Shown: positions 1 to 6,544 of the stretch, piece by piece
Position numbering within the stretch: position 1 is the first letter of the stretch
Layout of the letters: every line of letters starts with the position of its first letter
Assembly: GCA_905215645.1 (NCBI GenBank)
Contig: CAJMQS010000046.1
Coordinates: forward strand, 1-15,469
DNA: 15,469 bases
Source: an uncultured bacterium
GTDB lineage: Bacteria > Bacillota > Negativicutes > Acidaminococcales > Acidaminococcaceae
Reading direction: 5' to 3'
Program-made: the position numbers and the translations under genes
Notes under the pieces: model-generated
What the model was told of the DNA's origin: nothing
What the model saw: only the letters and a program-made list of their open reading frames with translations
Databases searched by the model: none

Positions 1-25
1 TGACGTATGACCTATGACGTATGAC
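1..25. repeat. Heptanucleotide array, right-arm orientation
   Basis: The first 25 bases are a run of 7-base units of the form (G/C)TATGAC, three full copies plus a partial one cut by the window edge. The array is the exact reverse complement of 2346-2370, including the one variant unit. In the complete copies of this repeat family the GAC-type orientation is the right arm, so this is probably the right end of an element that starts upstream of the window. It directly abuts a terminator hairpin. Confidence 0.75.
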
Positions 26-57
26 GGGCTGTTGCTCATGCAACAGCCCCTTTTTTT
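26..57 (+). terminator. Rho-independent terminator of an upstream + strand gene
   Basis: A perfect 10-bp stem (GGGCTGTTGC, loop TCAT, GCAACAGCCC) at 26-49 is followed by C and seven T at 51-57. The T-tract follows the stem only on the + strand, so it should end transcription coming from a gene left of the window. It converges on the DUF1858 gene, whose stop codon (56-58 on the opposite strand) lies at the end of the T-tract. On the - strand the same hairpin has no T-tail, so it is a poor terminator for that gene. Confidence 0.85.
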
Positions 58-277
58 ATTTCTTTTCTTCCCCTTCAACTTCTGCAATGCAGTCGTTGAT
101 GTCGGCAATCAGGGCTTCCACATCGATGCCGTGGGCAGCAGCCCCCTGGCCGATGGTCTCGAAGTTGGCGGCCATGCAGCCAATGCAGCCCAAGCCATAC
201 TGCATGAAGATGTTGACGATTTCAGGGTGCATCTGCACCGTTTCGATAATGCTGGAATCAGCAGTTACTTTTTCCAT
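56..277 (-). CDS. DUF1858 domain protein, small CxxC protein
   Basis: This 73-residue protein fits the DUF1858 family in length and pattern. It has an N-terminal segment (about residues 4-20), a GLGCIGC motif holding Cys31 and Cys34, then an alanine-rich stretch and a helix rich in acidic residues. The family is small, cytosolic and often found next to or fused with redox or hybrid-cluster-type proteins; its biochemical role is unknown. The CxxC pair could bind metal or act in redox chemistry, which is inference. The start is supported by AGGAGG (complement of 284-289) six bases upstream. The gene is transcribed away from mraZ, so it is not part of the division operon and shares only the divergent control region with it. 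The family call is firm; the function is not known. Confidence 0.85.
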   Translation of the reverse strand: MEKVTADSSIIETVQMHPEIVNIFMQYGLGCIGCMAANFETIGQGAAAHGIDVEALIADINDCIAEVEGEEKK

Positions 278-315
278 CTGAATCCTCCTCGATTACATTT
301 AATGGGTATGGAATC

Positions 316-344
316 ATTATATCATATTTTGTCAACCCTGTAAT
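316..344 (-). promoter_or_regulatory. Probable promoter of the DUF1858 gene (extended -10)
   Basis: Read on the - strand, a perfect TATAAT (complement of 316-321) is preceded by TG and one base, giving an extended -10. ATTACA (complement of 339-344) lies 17 bases upstream and matches the -35 consensus at four of six positions. A perfect TTGACA (complement of 330-335) is also present, but only 8 bases from TATAAT, so it cannot pair with it. The promoter lies about 40 bases before the start codon. Confidence 0.6.
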
Positions 345-376
345 CTAAGTTTACCGTTGTCTTGTCTGATTTTTCG

Positions 377-405
377 TTGCTTTTTCCCTAAAAACATTCT
401 ATAAT
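377..405 (+). promoter_or_regulatory. Main dcw operon promoter, upstream of mraZ
   Basis: A perfect -10 box TATAAT lies at 400-405, with a weak -35 (TTGCTT, 377-382) 17 bases upstream. Transcription should start near 412, leaving a leader of about 50 bases before mraZ. The last T of the -10 box is the first base of the first MraZ box, so bound MraZ would occlude polymerase. No other equally good promoter is visible before ftsZ, so this one probably drives most of the cluster. Confidence 0.7.
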
Positions 406-429
406 GGTGAAAAGTGGTGAAAAGTGGCG
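405..429 (+). promoter_or_regulatory. MraZ operator: three direct TGGNG boxes
   Basis: TGGTG (405-409), TGGTG (415-419) and TGGCG (425-429) are separated by two identical 5-base spacers, AAAAG. This 10-bp periodic triplet has the layout known for MraZ binding sites in other bacteria (direct TGGG-like boxes with 5-base spacers upstream of mraZ). The boxes run from the -10 through the expected transcription start, which suits autorepression of the operon by its first gene product. Confidence 0.85.
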
Positions 430-446
430 AATTATTTCTCAAGGTC

Positions 447-453
447 AGGAGGG
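447..453 (+). promoter_or_regulatory. Ribosome binding site that fixes the mraZ start
   Basis: AGGAGGG lies 7 bases before the ATG at 461. It decides against the upstream in-frame ATG at 404, which lies inside the promoter and operator and would add 19 residues with no resemblance to the MraZ N-terminus. A second ATG at 467 is 13 bases from the site and less well placed. Confidence 0.85.
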
Positions 454-460
454 ACGGCTT

Positions 461-886
461 ATGTTGATGGGAGAATTTGAACATGCCCTGGACAGCAAGG
501 GCCGTTTGTTCGTCCCGGCCAAAATGAGGGAAAGCCTGGGAACACCATTTGTTGTGACCAAAGGAGTGGATGGCTGTCTGGATGTGTATCCCATGGAAGC
601 CTGGGAAAAACTGAAAAACAGCTTTGCACAGAAGATGATGCCCAAGCAGAAAATGCGGGACGTATCCCGGTTCATTTTCGGCGGAGCCTGTGAAGCGGAG
701 CCGGACAAACAGGGGAGGATCCTCCTGCCGGCCAATCTGCGGACCTATGCCCAGATCGGGGAAACAGCCCTGATTGTGGGAGTGGGGAACAAGGCAGAAA
801 TCTGGGATGCCCAGCGCTATGCGAAATATACCAAAGCCGTGGAAAGCGATGTGGCAGAACTGATCGAAGAACTGGATTTTGAATAA
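461..886 (+). CDS. mraZ: Transcriptional regulator MraZ
   Basis: MraZ is a DNA-binding regulator of the dcw cluster that usually represses its own promoter. From the ATG at 461 the protein has 141 residues, the usual family length. It contains the two tandem AbrB-like MraZ half-domains, marked by DSKGR at residues 11-15 and DKQGR at 82-86, each followed by a hydrophobic strand (RLFVPAK and RILLPAN). The family forms ring-like oligomers that read repeated boxes, and three such boxes lie directly upstream. It is the first gene of the operon, followed after 80 bases by rsmH; that gap contains a half-copy of the heptad repeat family. Nothing looks truncated. Confidence 0.97.
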   Translation: MLMGEFEHALDSKGRLFVPAKMRESLGTPFVVTKGVDGCLDVYPMEAWEKLKNSFAQKMMPKQKMRDVSRFIFGGACEAEPDKQGRILLPANLRTYAQIGETALIVGVGNKAEIWDAQRYAKYTKAVESDVAELIEELDFE

Positions 887-891
887 AAGCG

Positions 892-944
892 GTCAGCTGT
901 CAACGGTCAGCGGCCGATGGATGCCAAACGCTGCAGGCGTTTGG
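892..944. repeat. Solo GTC heptad array followed by a hairpin
   Basis: Three consecutive 7-base units starting with GTCA (892-912: GTCAGCT, GTCAACG, GTCAGCG) are followed after 11 bases by a perfect 8-bp hairpin, CCAAACGC with loop TGCAG and GCGTTTGG (924-944). This matches the left half of the larger elements at 2346 and 6353, but no inverted right arm follows before rsmH. It may be a truncated copy. It lies in the transcribed mraZ-rsmH spacer, and no T-tract follows, so it is not a terminator. Confidence 0.65.
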
Positions 945-966
945 TCTGATAGAATGAGGAATAGAG

Positions 967-1896
967 ATGGAATTTGTCCATAAAAGTGTATTATTGGAAG
1001 AAAGCGTCCAGTGGGTGGTCACGGATCCCAAGGGAATCTATGTGGACTGCACCCTGGGCGGGGCGGGCCATTCCCACCGGATGACAGAACTCTTAGACCC
1101 GGAAGGGCTGCTCATCGGCATCGACCAGGATGAGGATGCCATTGCGGCAGCCACCGAACGGTTGAAAGACGCCCGGTGCCAGGTAAAAATCGTCCATGAC
1201 AATTTCCGGAACCTGGATCGGATCCTGGAAAACCTAGGGATTCCCCAAGTGGATGGGATCCTGTTCGACCTGGGAGTATCCTCCTACCAGCTGGATACTC
1301 CGGAACGGGGCTTCTCCTACATGCATGACGGTCCTCTGGACATGCGCATGGATCAGGAAGCCAGCCTGACGGCGGAACAGGTGGTGAACCGGTACAAGGA
1401 AGACGACCTGGCCGGGATCATCTACAAATACGGAGAAGAACGGTGGGCCAAACGGATTGCCCAGTTCATTGCAGCGGCTCGGAAGGAACATCCCATCCGT
1501 ACCACCGGGGAACTGGTGCACATCATCAAGGCGGCCATCCCCAAGGGAGCCCGCCAGGACGGCCCCCATCCAGCCAAACGGACCTTCCAGGCCATCCGGA
1601 TCGAAGTAAATGACGAACTGAAGATCCTGGATGCCACCATGGAGGCAGCGGTCCATCATCTGAAGAGCGGAGGCCATATCGGGGTGATCACTTTCCATTC
1701 CTTGGAAGACCGGATCATCAAACAGGCCTTCAAACGGCTCCAGAGGGGCTGCATCTGTCCGCCGGAACTGCCGGTGTGCGTCTGCGGCCGGAAGCCGGAA
1801 CTAAAGAAACTGAAAGAATTCACCCCCAGTGAAGCCGAACTGGCTGAGAATCCAAGGGCCAGGAGCGCCAGGCTGCGGGGAGCCGTAAAGATCTGA
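967..1896 (+). CDS. rsmH: 16S rRNA (cytosine(1402)-N(4))-methyltransferase RsmH
   Basis: RsmH (MraW) uses S-adenosylmethionine to methylate N4 of C1402 in the decoding centre of 16S rRNA. The 309-residue length is normal. The SAM-binding motif GGAGHS is at residues 31-36 with acidic GIDQD at 51-55. FDLGVSS is at 100-106, RGFS at 114-117, DGPLDMRMD at 121-129 and FHSLEDR at 243-249. A cysteine cluster (Cys262, 264, 271, 273) is typical of the C-terminal part in many relatives. AGGA at 957-960 lies 6 bases before the ATG. It is the conserved second gene of the cluster, 34 bases before ftsL, and probably cotranscribed with mraZ. Confidence 0.98.
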   Translation: MEFVHKSVLLEESVQWVVTDPKGIYVDCTLGGAGHSHRMTELLDPEGLLIGIDQDEDAIAAATERLKDARCQVKIVHDNFRNLDRILENLGIPQVDGILFDLGVSSYQLDTPERGFSYMHDGPLDMRMDQEASLTAEQVVNRYKEDDLAGIIYKYGEERWAKRIAQFIAAARKEHPIRTTGELVHIIKAAIPKGARQDGPHPAKRTFQAIRIEVNDELKILDATMEAAVHHLKSGGHIGVITFHSLEDRIIKQAFKRLQRGCICPPELPVCVCGRKPELKKLKEFTPSEAELAENPRARSARLRGAVKI

Positions 1897-1930
1897 GAAG
1901 ACATCCATCCAACTACGAAGGAGAGGCAGC

Positions 1931-2341
1931 ATGGTTACCAGGAAATACAGTCGACCCATGGAGTGGCCGTCTCATCATCCATATAGTTATGGCTCCGCGG
2001 CTGTCCAGGAAGAACCTGTTCCCGGGCATGACCGGCCTTCCCGTCCGGTGAGACCGAAAAAAGCCGTAAAGGAGCAAAATATTGTGCTTCGTCGGGTTGC
2101 ATTTTTGGTGTGTTTGGTATTATCATTAGTATTCGTGAATATTGCCCTGAGTGCCCTGTATTATACCCGTTCCCAGGCATTGGTCCAGCTGAAAAGTGAG
2201 GAAGCCAAATGCCTGGATGAGAATGAAACCTTGAAAATCGACGTGGAACGGCTGCGGAGCCCGGAACGGATCACCAGCATCGCCGAAAAGAAACTGGGGA
2301 TGCAGACCGCCCGGAGCAATATTTATGTAAGAGGAAATTGA
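1931..2341 (+). CDS. ftsL: Cell division protein FtsL
   Basis: FtsL is a bitopic divisome protein that works with FtsQ/DivIB and FtsB/DivIC to activate septal peptidoglycan synthesis. The 136-residue product has a long basic cytoplasmic N-terminus (1-54), one membrane segment (about 55-77) and an external coiled coil (about 80-110). It ends with PERITSIAEKKLGM (111-124), the common terminal motif of the FtsL/DivIC group. Sequence alone separates FtsL from DivIC poorly; the position between rsmH and murE makes FtsL the call. AAGGAG at 1918-1923 supports the start. The membrane-segment codons (about 2090-2150) are unusually AT-rich for this region. The next gene would normally be ftsI/pbpB; here a repeat element starts five bases after the stop. 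Confidence 0.88.
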   Translation: MVTRKYSRPMEWPSHHPYSYGSAAVQEEPVPGHDRPSRPVRPKKAVKEQNIVLRRVAFLVCLVLSLVFVNIALSALYYTRSQALVQLKSEEAKCLDENETLKIDVERLRSPERITSIAEKKLGMQTARSNIYVRGN

Positions 2342-2345
2342 CAGT

Positions 2346-2476
2346 GTCATACGTCATAGGTCATACGTCATACGCCGAAGGAAGCGCTGTTTGGCACAGC
2401 GCAGGAATTTTGGCTTTTGATTATTTGCGCAGCAAATGAACCATAAGCGTATGACGTATGACGACTGACGTATGAC
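2346..2476. repeat. Mosaic palindromic element 1: inverted heptad arms around two hairpins
   Basis: The left arm (2346-2374) is four units of TCATACG type. The right arm (2448-2476) is its reverse complement at 26 of 29 positions, with all mismatches in one unit. Inside are two hairpins: GCGCTGT/ACAGCGC with a 5-base loop (2384-2402) and ATTTGC/GCAAAT with a 3-base loop (2423-2437). The element fills nearly all of the 157-base ftsL-murE spacer and would be transcribed with the operon. It contains no coding sequence. It has the same plan as 6353-6536. I see no transposase or clear target duplication, so mobility is inference. Confidence 0.85.
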
Positions 2477-2485
2477 GGCCTTTAT

Positions 2486-2493
2486 AAGGGGGA
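2486..2493 (+). promoter_or_regulatory. Ribosome binding site that fixes the murE start
   Basis: AAGGGGGA lies 5 bases before the ATG at 2499. An earlier in-frame ATG at 2472 falls inside the last heptad of the repeat element and has no such site, so it is rejected as the start. Confidence 0.85.
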
Positions 2494-2498
2494 TCAAC

Positions 2499-3992
2499 AT
2501 GGAAAGGAAACTGCAGGATGTAATCAGCCAGCTGCCTGGTGCCGTGGTTACAGGGAATGGAGCGGATCAGATTGTCAGCGATTTGACCATCGATTCCAGG
2601 ACCGCCGGCCCTGGCAGCCTTTTTATATGCATCAAAGGGGTCAATACGGACGGCCACAAATACATCGGAAAGGCTGCGGCCCAGGGGGCAGTGGCGGCTC
2701 TGACGGAAGAAGAGACGGAAGCACCGGAAGGGATGACGGTGATCCGGGTCCCCAGCACCCAGGAATCGGTGAAGACCCTGGCACCTTGGTTCTACGACTG
2801 GCCAGCCCGGAAAATGCGGATGATCGGGGTCACCGGCACCAACGGCAAGACCACCACCACCAATATCCTCCGGACCCTCCTGACCCGGACCGGCCACAAG
2901 GTGGGTCTCATCGGCACCATCAATGTGATGATCGGAGAAAAAGTCCGCATCAGCCACAATACCACCCCGGACGTGGTGGACCTCCAGAAGATGCTTTATG
3001 AGATGGTGGAAGATCACTGTGACACCTGTGTCATGGAAGTCTCTTCCCATGCCCTGGCCCTGGACCGGGTGGCCGGCATCGAATACGATACGGCGGTCCT
3101 TACCAATATCACTCAGGACCATCTGGATTTCCACAAGACCATGGAAAACTATCGGGAAGCCAAAGCTTTGCTGTTCACCCGTCTCCATGAAGGGGTGAAA
3201 CCCAACAAGACGGCGGTGTTCAACAGCGATGATCCCAGTTCGGCCCTGATCATGCCTCGGGTGAAGACGAAGATCATGACCTATGGGAAGGGGAAGAACA
3301 ACGACGTATATCCCCTCACCTTCCACGTGGCGGCCACCCATATGGAACTGAACCTCCATACCCCTGTGGGGGAAATGGATCTAAAACTCCACATCACCGG
3401 GGAATTCAATGTATACAATGTGATGGGGTCCATCTGTGCCGCCATCGCAGAAGGCCTGTCCCGGGAAGATATCATCCGGGGACTGGACGATTTCGCTGGG
3501 GTGCCTGGCCGGTTCCAGCTGATCCATGCAGGCCAGCCCTTTACGGTGGTGGTGGATTATGCCCATACTCCGGACGGCCTGGAAAACGTGCTGAAGACGG
3601 CCCGGCAGATCACGAAAGGGAAACTGTGGGTGATCTTCGGGGCCGGAGGAGACCGGGACCGGAAGAAACGGCCCATCATGGGGCAGATTGCCCTTGATTT
3701 GGCGGACATCGTCATCGTCACCAGCGATAATCCCCGGACCGAGGATCCGGAAGCCATCATCCGGGATATCGAAGAAGGCTTGAAAGAGAATCCGGAAGGA
3801 AAAGAAATCCACAAGATCACCGACCGGCGGGAAGCCATCGACTATGCCATGGCCCATGCCAAGCCGGAAGATGTTGTCATGATAGCGGGAAAAGGCCACG
3901 AAAACTACCAGGTCCTGAAGGACCGGACCATCCATTTCGATGATGGAGAAGTGGTCCGTGACTTTTTCCAGAAGGGGAAGACCAATGCTTGA
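2499..3992 (+). CDS. murE: UDP-MurNAc-L-Ala-D-Glu:meso-diaminopimelate ligase MurE
   Basis: MurE is the cytosolic ATP-dependent ligase that adds the third residue of the peptidoglycan stem peptide. The 497-residue length is typical. The N-terminal domain holds SDLTIDSR (27-34), the P-loop GTNGKTT is at 113-119, and Lys222 in REAKALLF is the expected carbamylated lysine. The C-terminal domain carries DNPR at 410-413 followed by TEDP. DNPR is the recognised signature for meso-diaminopimelate rather than lysine, so a DAP-type wall is predicted. The 3' end overlaps murF by 8 bases, suggesting translational coupling. The usual upstream neighbour ftsI/pbpB is missing. Confidence 0.98.
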   Translation: MERKLQDVISQLPGAVVTGNGADQIVSDLTIDSRTAGPGSLFICIKGVNTDGHKYIGKAAAQGAVAALTEEETEAPEGMTVIRVPSTQESVKTLAPWFYDWPARKMRMIGVTGTNGKTTTTNILRTLLTRTGHKVGLIGTINVMIGEKVRISHNTTPDVVDLQKMLYEMVEDHCDTCVMEVSSHALALDRVAGIEYDTAVLTNITQDHLDFHKTMENYREAKALLFTRLHEGVKPNKTAVFNSDDPSSALIMPRVKTKIMTYGKGKNNDVYPLTFHVAATHMELNLHTPVGEMDLKLHITGEFNVYNVMGSICAAIAEGLSREDIIRGLDDFAGVPGRFQLIHAGQPFTVVVDYAHTPDGLENVLKTARQITKGKLWVIFGAGGDRDRKKRPIMGQIALDLADIVIVTSDNPRTEDPEAIIRDIEEGLKENPEGKEIHKITDRREAIDYAMAHAKPEDVVMIAGKGHENYQVLKDRTIHFDDGEVVRDFFQKGKTNA

Positions 3993-5367
3993 TGCTGCTT
4001 TATTGAAGGAAGCACTCCAGGTGCCTATGGCCCTGGAAGCTTCGGAAGAGTTTACGGATGTCACCACCGATTCCCGGGCCATTGTGCCCGGGTGCCTGTT
4101 TGTGGCTTTGAAGGGAGAACGGTTCGACGGACACCGGTTCGTGGCCCAGGCCCTCCAGGAGGGAGCCCGGGCAGCGGTGGTCTCAGAAGTGCCGGAAGGG
4201 GTACCGGCGGACCGGTGCATCCAGGTGGACGACACCCTGGAAGCCTACCAGAAGATCGCCAGCTGCTGGCGGCTGAAACAAAAGGGACTGACAGTGATCG
4301 CCATCACCGGCAGCAACGGCAAGACTTCTACCAAGGACTGCATCGCTGCCGTATTGGGGGAGAAATATAGGGTGATCAAGACCCAAGCCAATTTCAATAA
4401 TGAAATCGGCCTGCCCAAGACCCTCCTGACCATCCGGGAGGATACGGAAATGGCCGTGGTGGAAATGGGCATGCGGGGCTTGGGACAGATCCGGGCCATG
4501 AAGCACATTGCGTTCCCGGATGCCGCCGTGATCACCAATGTAGGGGATACCCATCTGGAACTCTTAGGGTCCCTGGAAAACATCGCCAAAGCCAAAAGTG
4601 AGATCCTGGAAGATTTCAACCCTAAAAACCATGCTTTCCTGAACGGAGATGATCCCCGGGTCAGCGTCATGGAAACCGGAGCTACGGTCCATACTTACGG
4701 CATCGACAGCGACGTCGATGTAAAGGCAGTAGAAATCACGGCTGACGGACTGGCCACCCGGTTCGTGTATCGGAGCCGGATCACGGGGAATACCCAGGCA
4801 GTGAAGCTGCCTCTCTTGGGACGGCACAATGTAATGAACGCCCTGGCTGCGGTGGCAGTGGGGGAAGTATACGGCGTCCCTGACGAAGCCATCGCCCGGG
4901 GTCTGGAAAACTTGAAGATGACCGGCATGCGCCAGGAAATCCTCCATTTCGGACCGGTGACGGTGATTAACGATGCCTACAATGCCAGTCCAGCTTCTAT
5001 GGAAGCAGCCCTCAAGACCCTGGGAGATGTGGTAAAGGACCAGGGGAAAGGGCGGGCCATCGCCGTGTTGGCAGATATGCTGGAATTGGGAGCCCATTCC
5101 CGCAGCGGCCATACCCAGGTGGGAGAATGGTGCGGCAAATACGGAGTGGATGCCCTCATCTGCTACGGGCCGGAAAGCCGGTATACGGCGGAAGCGGCGG
5201 AAAAAGCCGGTGTCCCTGTCCAGTATGTGGAAAATAAGGAAGCGGCGGCCCCGGTGCTGGAACGGCTGGTCCGGCCCGATGATGTGGTGCTGCTGAAAGG
5301 CTCCCATGGGATGGAAGTCTTTTCTTTGATCGATACGGTGTTCCGGAAGGGGGCCAAGACATGCTGA
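3985..5367 (+). CDS. murF: UDP-MurNAc-tripeptide:D-Ala-D-Ala ligase MurF
   Basis: MurF completes UDP-MurNAc-pentapeptide by joining D-Ala-D-Ala, the Ddl product, to the tripeptide made by MurE. The protein has 460 residues. TTDSR at 27-31 marks the N-terminal UDP-substrate domain, the P-loop GSNGKTS is at 109-115, FNNEIGLPKTLL at 137-148 is a family signature, and NDAYNASPASM lies at 329-339. The ATG at 3985 is chosen because AAGGGGAAG (3972-3980) precedes it and the N-terminus then fits the family; an in-frame ATG at 3940 would add 15 residues deep inside murE. It overlaps murE by 8 bases and mraY by 7, so the three are likely translated in a coupled way. Confidence 0.97.
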   Translation: MLDAALLKEALQVPMALEASEEFTDVTTDSRAIVPGCLFVALKGERFDGHRFVAQALQEGARAAVVSEVPEGVPADRCIQVDDTLEAYQKIASCWRLKQKGLTVIAITGSNGKTSTKDCIAAVLGEKYRVIKTQANFNNEIGLPKTLLTIREDTEMAVVEMGMRGLGQIRAMKHIAFPDAAVITNVGDTHLELLGSLENIAKAKSEILEDFNPKNHAFLNGDDPRVSVMETGATVHTYGIDSDVDVKAVEITADGLATRFVYRSRITGNTQAVKLPLLGRHNVMNALAAVAVGEVYGVPDEAIARGLENLKMTGMRQEILHFGPVTVINDAYNASPASMEAALKTLGDVVKDQGKGRAIAVLADMLELGAHSRSGHTQVGEWCGKYGVDALICYGPESRYTAEAAEKAGVPVQYVENKEAAAPVLERLVRPDDVVLLKGSHGMEVFSLIDTVFRKGAKTC

Positions 5368-6323
5368 GCGGCGTGGGTATCCTAGTCACTTCCTTTGTAC
5401 TGACGGCTCTGTTCGGCCGGTTCCTGCTGCCCTTGCTCCACAAATGGCATTTCGGCCAGAGCATCCGGGAATGCGGTCCCAAAGAACATCTGAAGAAAAG
5501 CGGCACTCCCACTATGGGAGGCCTGATGATGATCGCCGCGGCCATCGTGGCGTCCCTTTTGTGGATCCCTCTGGATTCCCGGACCATCGTGGCTCTGTGG
5601 CTCTTTGTGGGCTACGGGATCATCGGGTTCATCGACGACGGCCTGAAGATTTTCTTCAAGCGGAACCTGGGACTCACGTCCAAACAGAAGATGGCCCTCC
5701 AGATCTTGGTGGCTGCTGTCTACCTGTTCTATCCTGGGGACGTGACTGTGTACAGCACCCGGATCTGGGTCCCCCTGGTGAACACCACGGTGGACCTGGG
5801 AGCCGGATATTATCTCTTCCTGCTGCTGCTTTTGGTGGGCACCACCAATGCGGTGAACCTGACCGACGGACTGGACGGACTGGCTTCCAGCGTGACCATC
5901 CCGGTGATGCTGGCCTTTGCCTATATCGGCTTTGCCAGCGGTCTCCTGCCGGAAGCCCTGTTTGCCCTTTCCATCGTGGGCTGCTGCCTGGGTTTCCTCA
6001 TCTACAACCATCATCCGGCCAAGTGCTTCATGGGGGACACCGGTTCCTTGGCACTGGGCGGGGCGGTGGCCGCGGTGGCCATCGGGACCCATACGGAACT
6101 GCTCTTGGTGGTGATCGGGGGCATCTACGTACTGGAAGCCCTGTCCGTGATGCTCCAAGTGGGATATTTCAAAATGACCCACGGGAAGCGGATCTTCCGG
6201 ATGGCACCTCTCCACCACCATTTCGAACTGGGAGGTTGGAAAGAAGTCATTGTAGTGAAGCGGTTCTTCCTGGCCAGCTGCCTGTTCTCCCTCTTGGGCG
6301 TGGGGATGTATCTGATGAAGTAA
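5361..6323 (+). CDS. mraY: Phospho-MurNAc-pentapeptide transferase MraY
   Basis: MraY is the integral membrane enzyme that moves phospho-MurNAc-pentapeptide from UDP onto undecaprenyl phosphate, making lipid I. The 320 residues are mostly hydrophobic, with about ten membrane segments. Catalytic and binding motifs are intact: the Asp pair Asp92-Asp93 in FIDDGLK, NLTDGLDGL at 166-174, GDTGS at 225-229 with Asp226, and the histidine motif HHHFEL at 285-290. AAGGGGG (5347-5353) sits 7 bases before the ATG, and the start overlaps the murF stop by 7 bases. A 268-base non-coding gap with a complex repeat element follows before murD, the longest gap in the operon. Confidence 0.98.
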   Translation: MLSGVGILVTSFVLTALFGRFLLPLLHKWHFGQSIRECGPKEHLKKSGTPTMGGLMMIAAAIVASLLWIPLDSRTIVALWLFVGYGIIGFIDDGLKIFFKRNLGLTSKQKMALQILVAAVYLFYPGDVTVYSTRIWVPLVNTTVDLGAGYYLFLLLLLVGTTNAVNLTDGLDGLASSVTIPVMLAFAYIGFASGLLPEALFALSIVGCCLGFLIYNHHPAKCFMGDTGSLALGGAVAAVAIGTHTELLLVVIGGIYVLEALSVMLQVGYFKMTHGKRIFRMAPLHHHFELGGWKEVIVVKRFFLASCLFSLLGVGMYLMK

Positions 6324-6352
6324 TAGGGCTGCTGATTGAACAATAGCCAGCA

Positions 6353-6536
6353 GTCGGAAGTCTGGAGTCAGAAGCCTCAGGACAGAATCCGTCTGGCTGG
6401 ACGGATTCTACTGAATATGTAGAACCAGTAACGAAATTCTCATGATGACCATTTCGTACAAAGGTTATACATATTTAAAAAATTTGCTTTGCAAATTCAT
6501 CCCGGGGCTTCCGACTTCCGACTTCTGACTTCCGAC
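6353..6536. repeat. Mosaic palindromic element 2: inverted heptad arms around three hairpins
   Basis: Left arm 6353-6373 is three units of GTCNGRA type. Right arm 6509-6536 is four units of TTCYGAC type, the inverse. Paired from the outside, 18 of 21 bases match. Three stem-loops lie inside: a perfect 10-bp AGAATCCGTC/GACGGATTCT (6384-6409), a long imperfect one with arms 6414-6437 and 6451-6475, and a perfect 7-bp AATTTGC/GCAAATT (6481-6497). The arrangement parallels 2346-2476, with one extra hairpin in the middle. No gene fits here. TATACA at 6466-6471 looks like a -10 but has no convincing -35. Confidence 0.85.
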
Positions 6537-6544
6537 TCAATAAA

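Noticed and set aside
330..335. TTGACA on the - strand as -35 of the DUF1858 promoter
   Set aside because: It is only 8 bases from TATAAT and no good -10 lies 16-18 bases downstream of it.
404..460. N-terminal extension of MraZ from the ATG at 404
   Set aside because: The codons lie in the -10 and operator, there is no ribosome site before 404, and the family N-terminus starts at 461.
924..944. Terminator or attenuator between mraZ and rsmH
   Set aside because: The 8-bp hairpin lacks a T-tract, and the spacer fits the heptad-hairpin repeat family better.
2346..2476. CRISPR array
   Set aside because: Units are 7 bases long and contiguous with no spacers, and no cas gene is present.
2342..2498. 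Remnant of ftsI/pbpB between ftsL and murE
   Set aside because: The 157-base spacer is almost fully explained by the repeat element and encodes no piece resembling a transpeptidase.
2421..3359. A 312-codon - strand frame opposite murE
   Set aside because: Histidine- and glycine-rich shadow of murE with no domain; its end runs into the repeat element.
5444..6346. A 300-codon + strand frame inside mraY
   Set aside because: Out-of-frame shadow; the mraY frame has all catalytic motifs and membrane segments.
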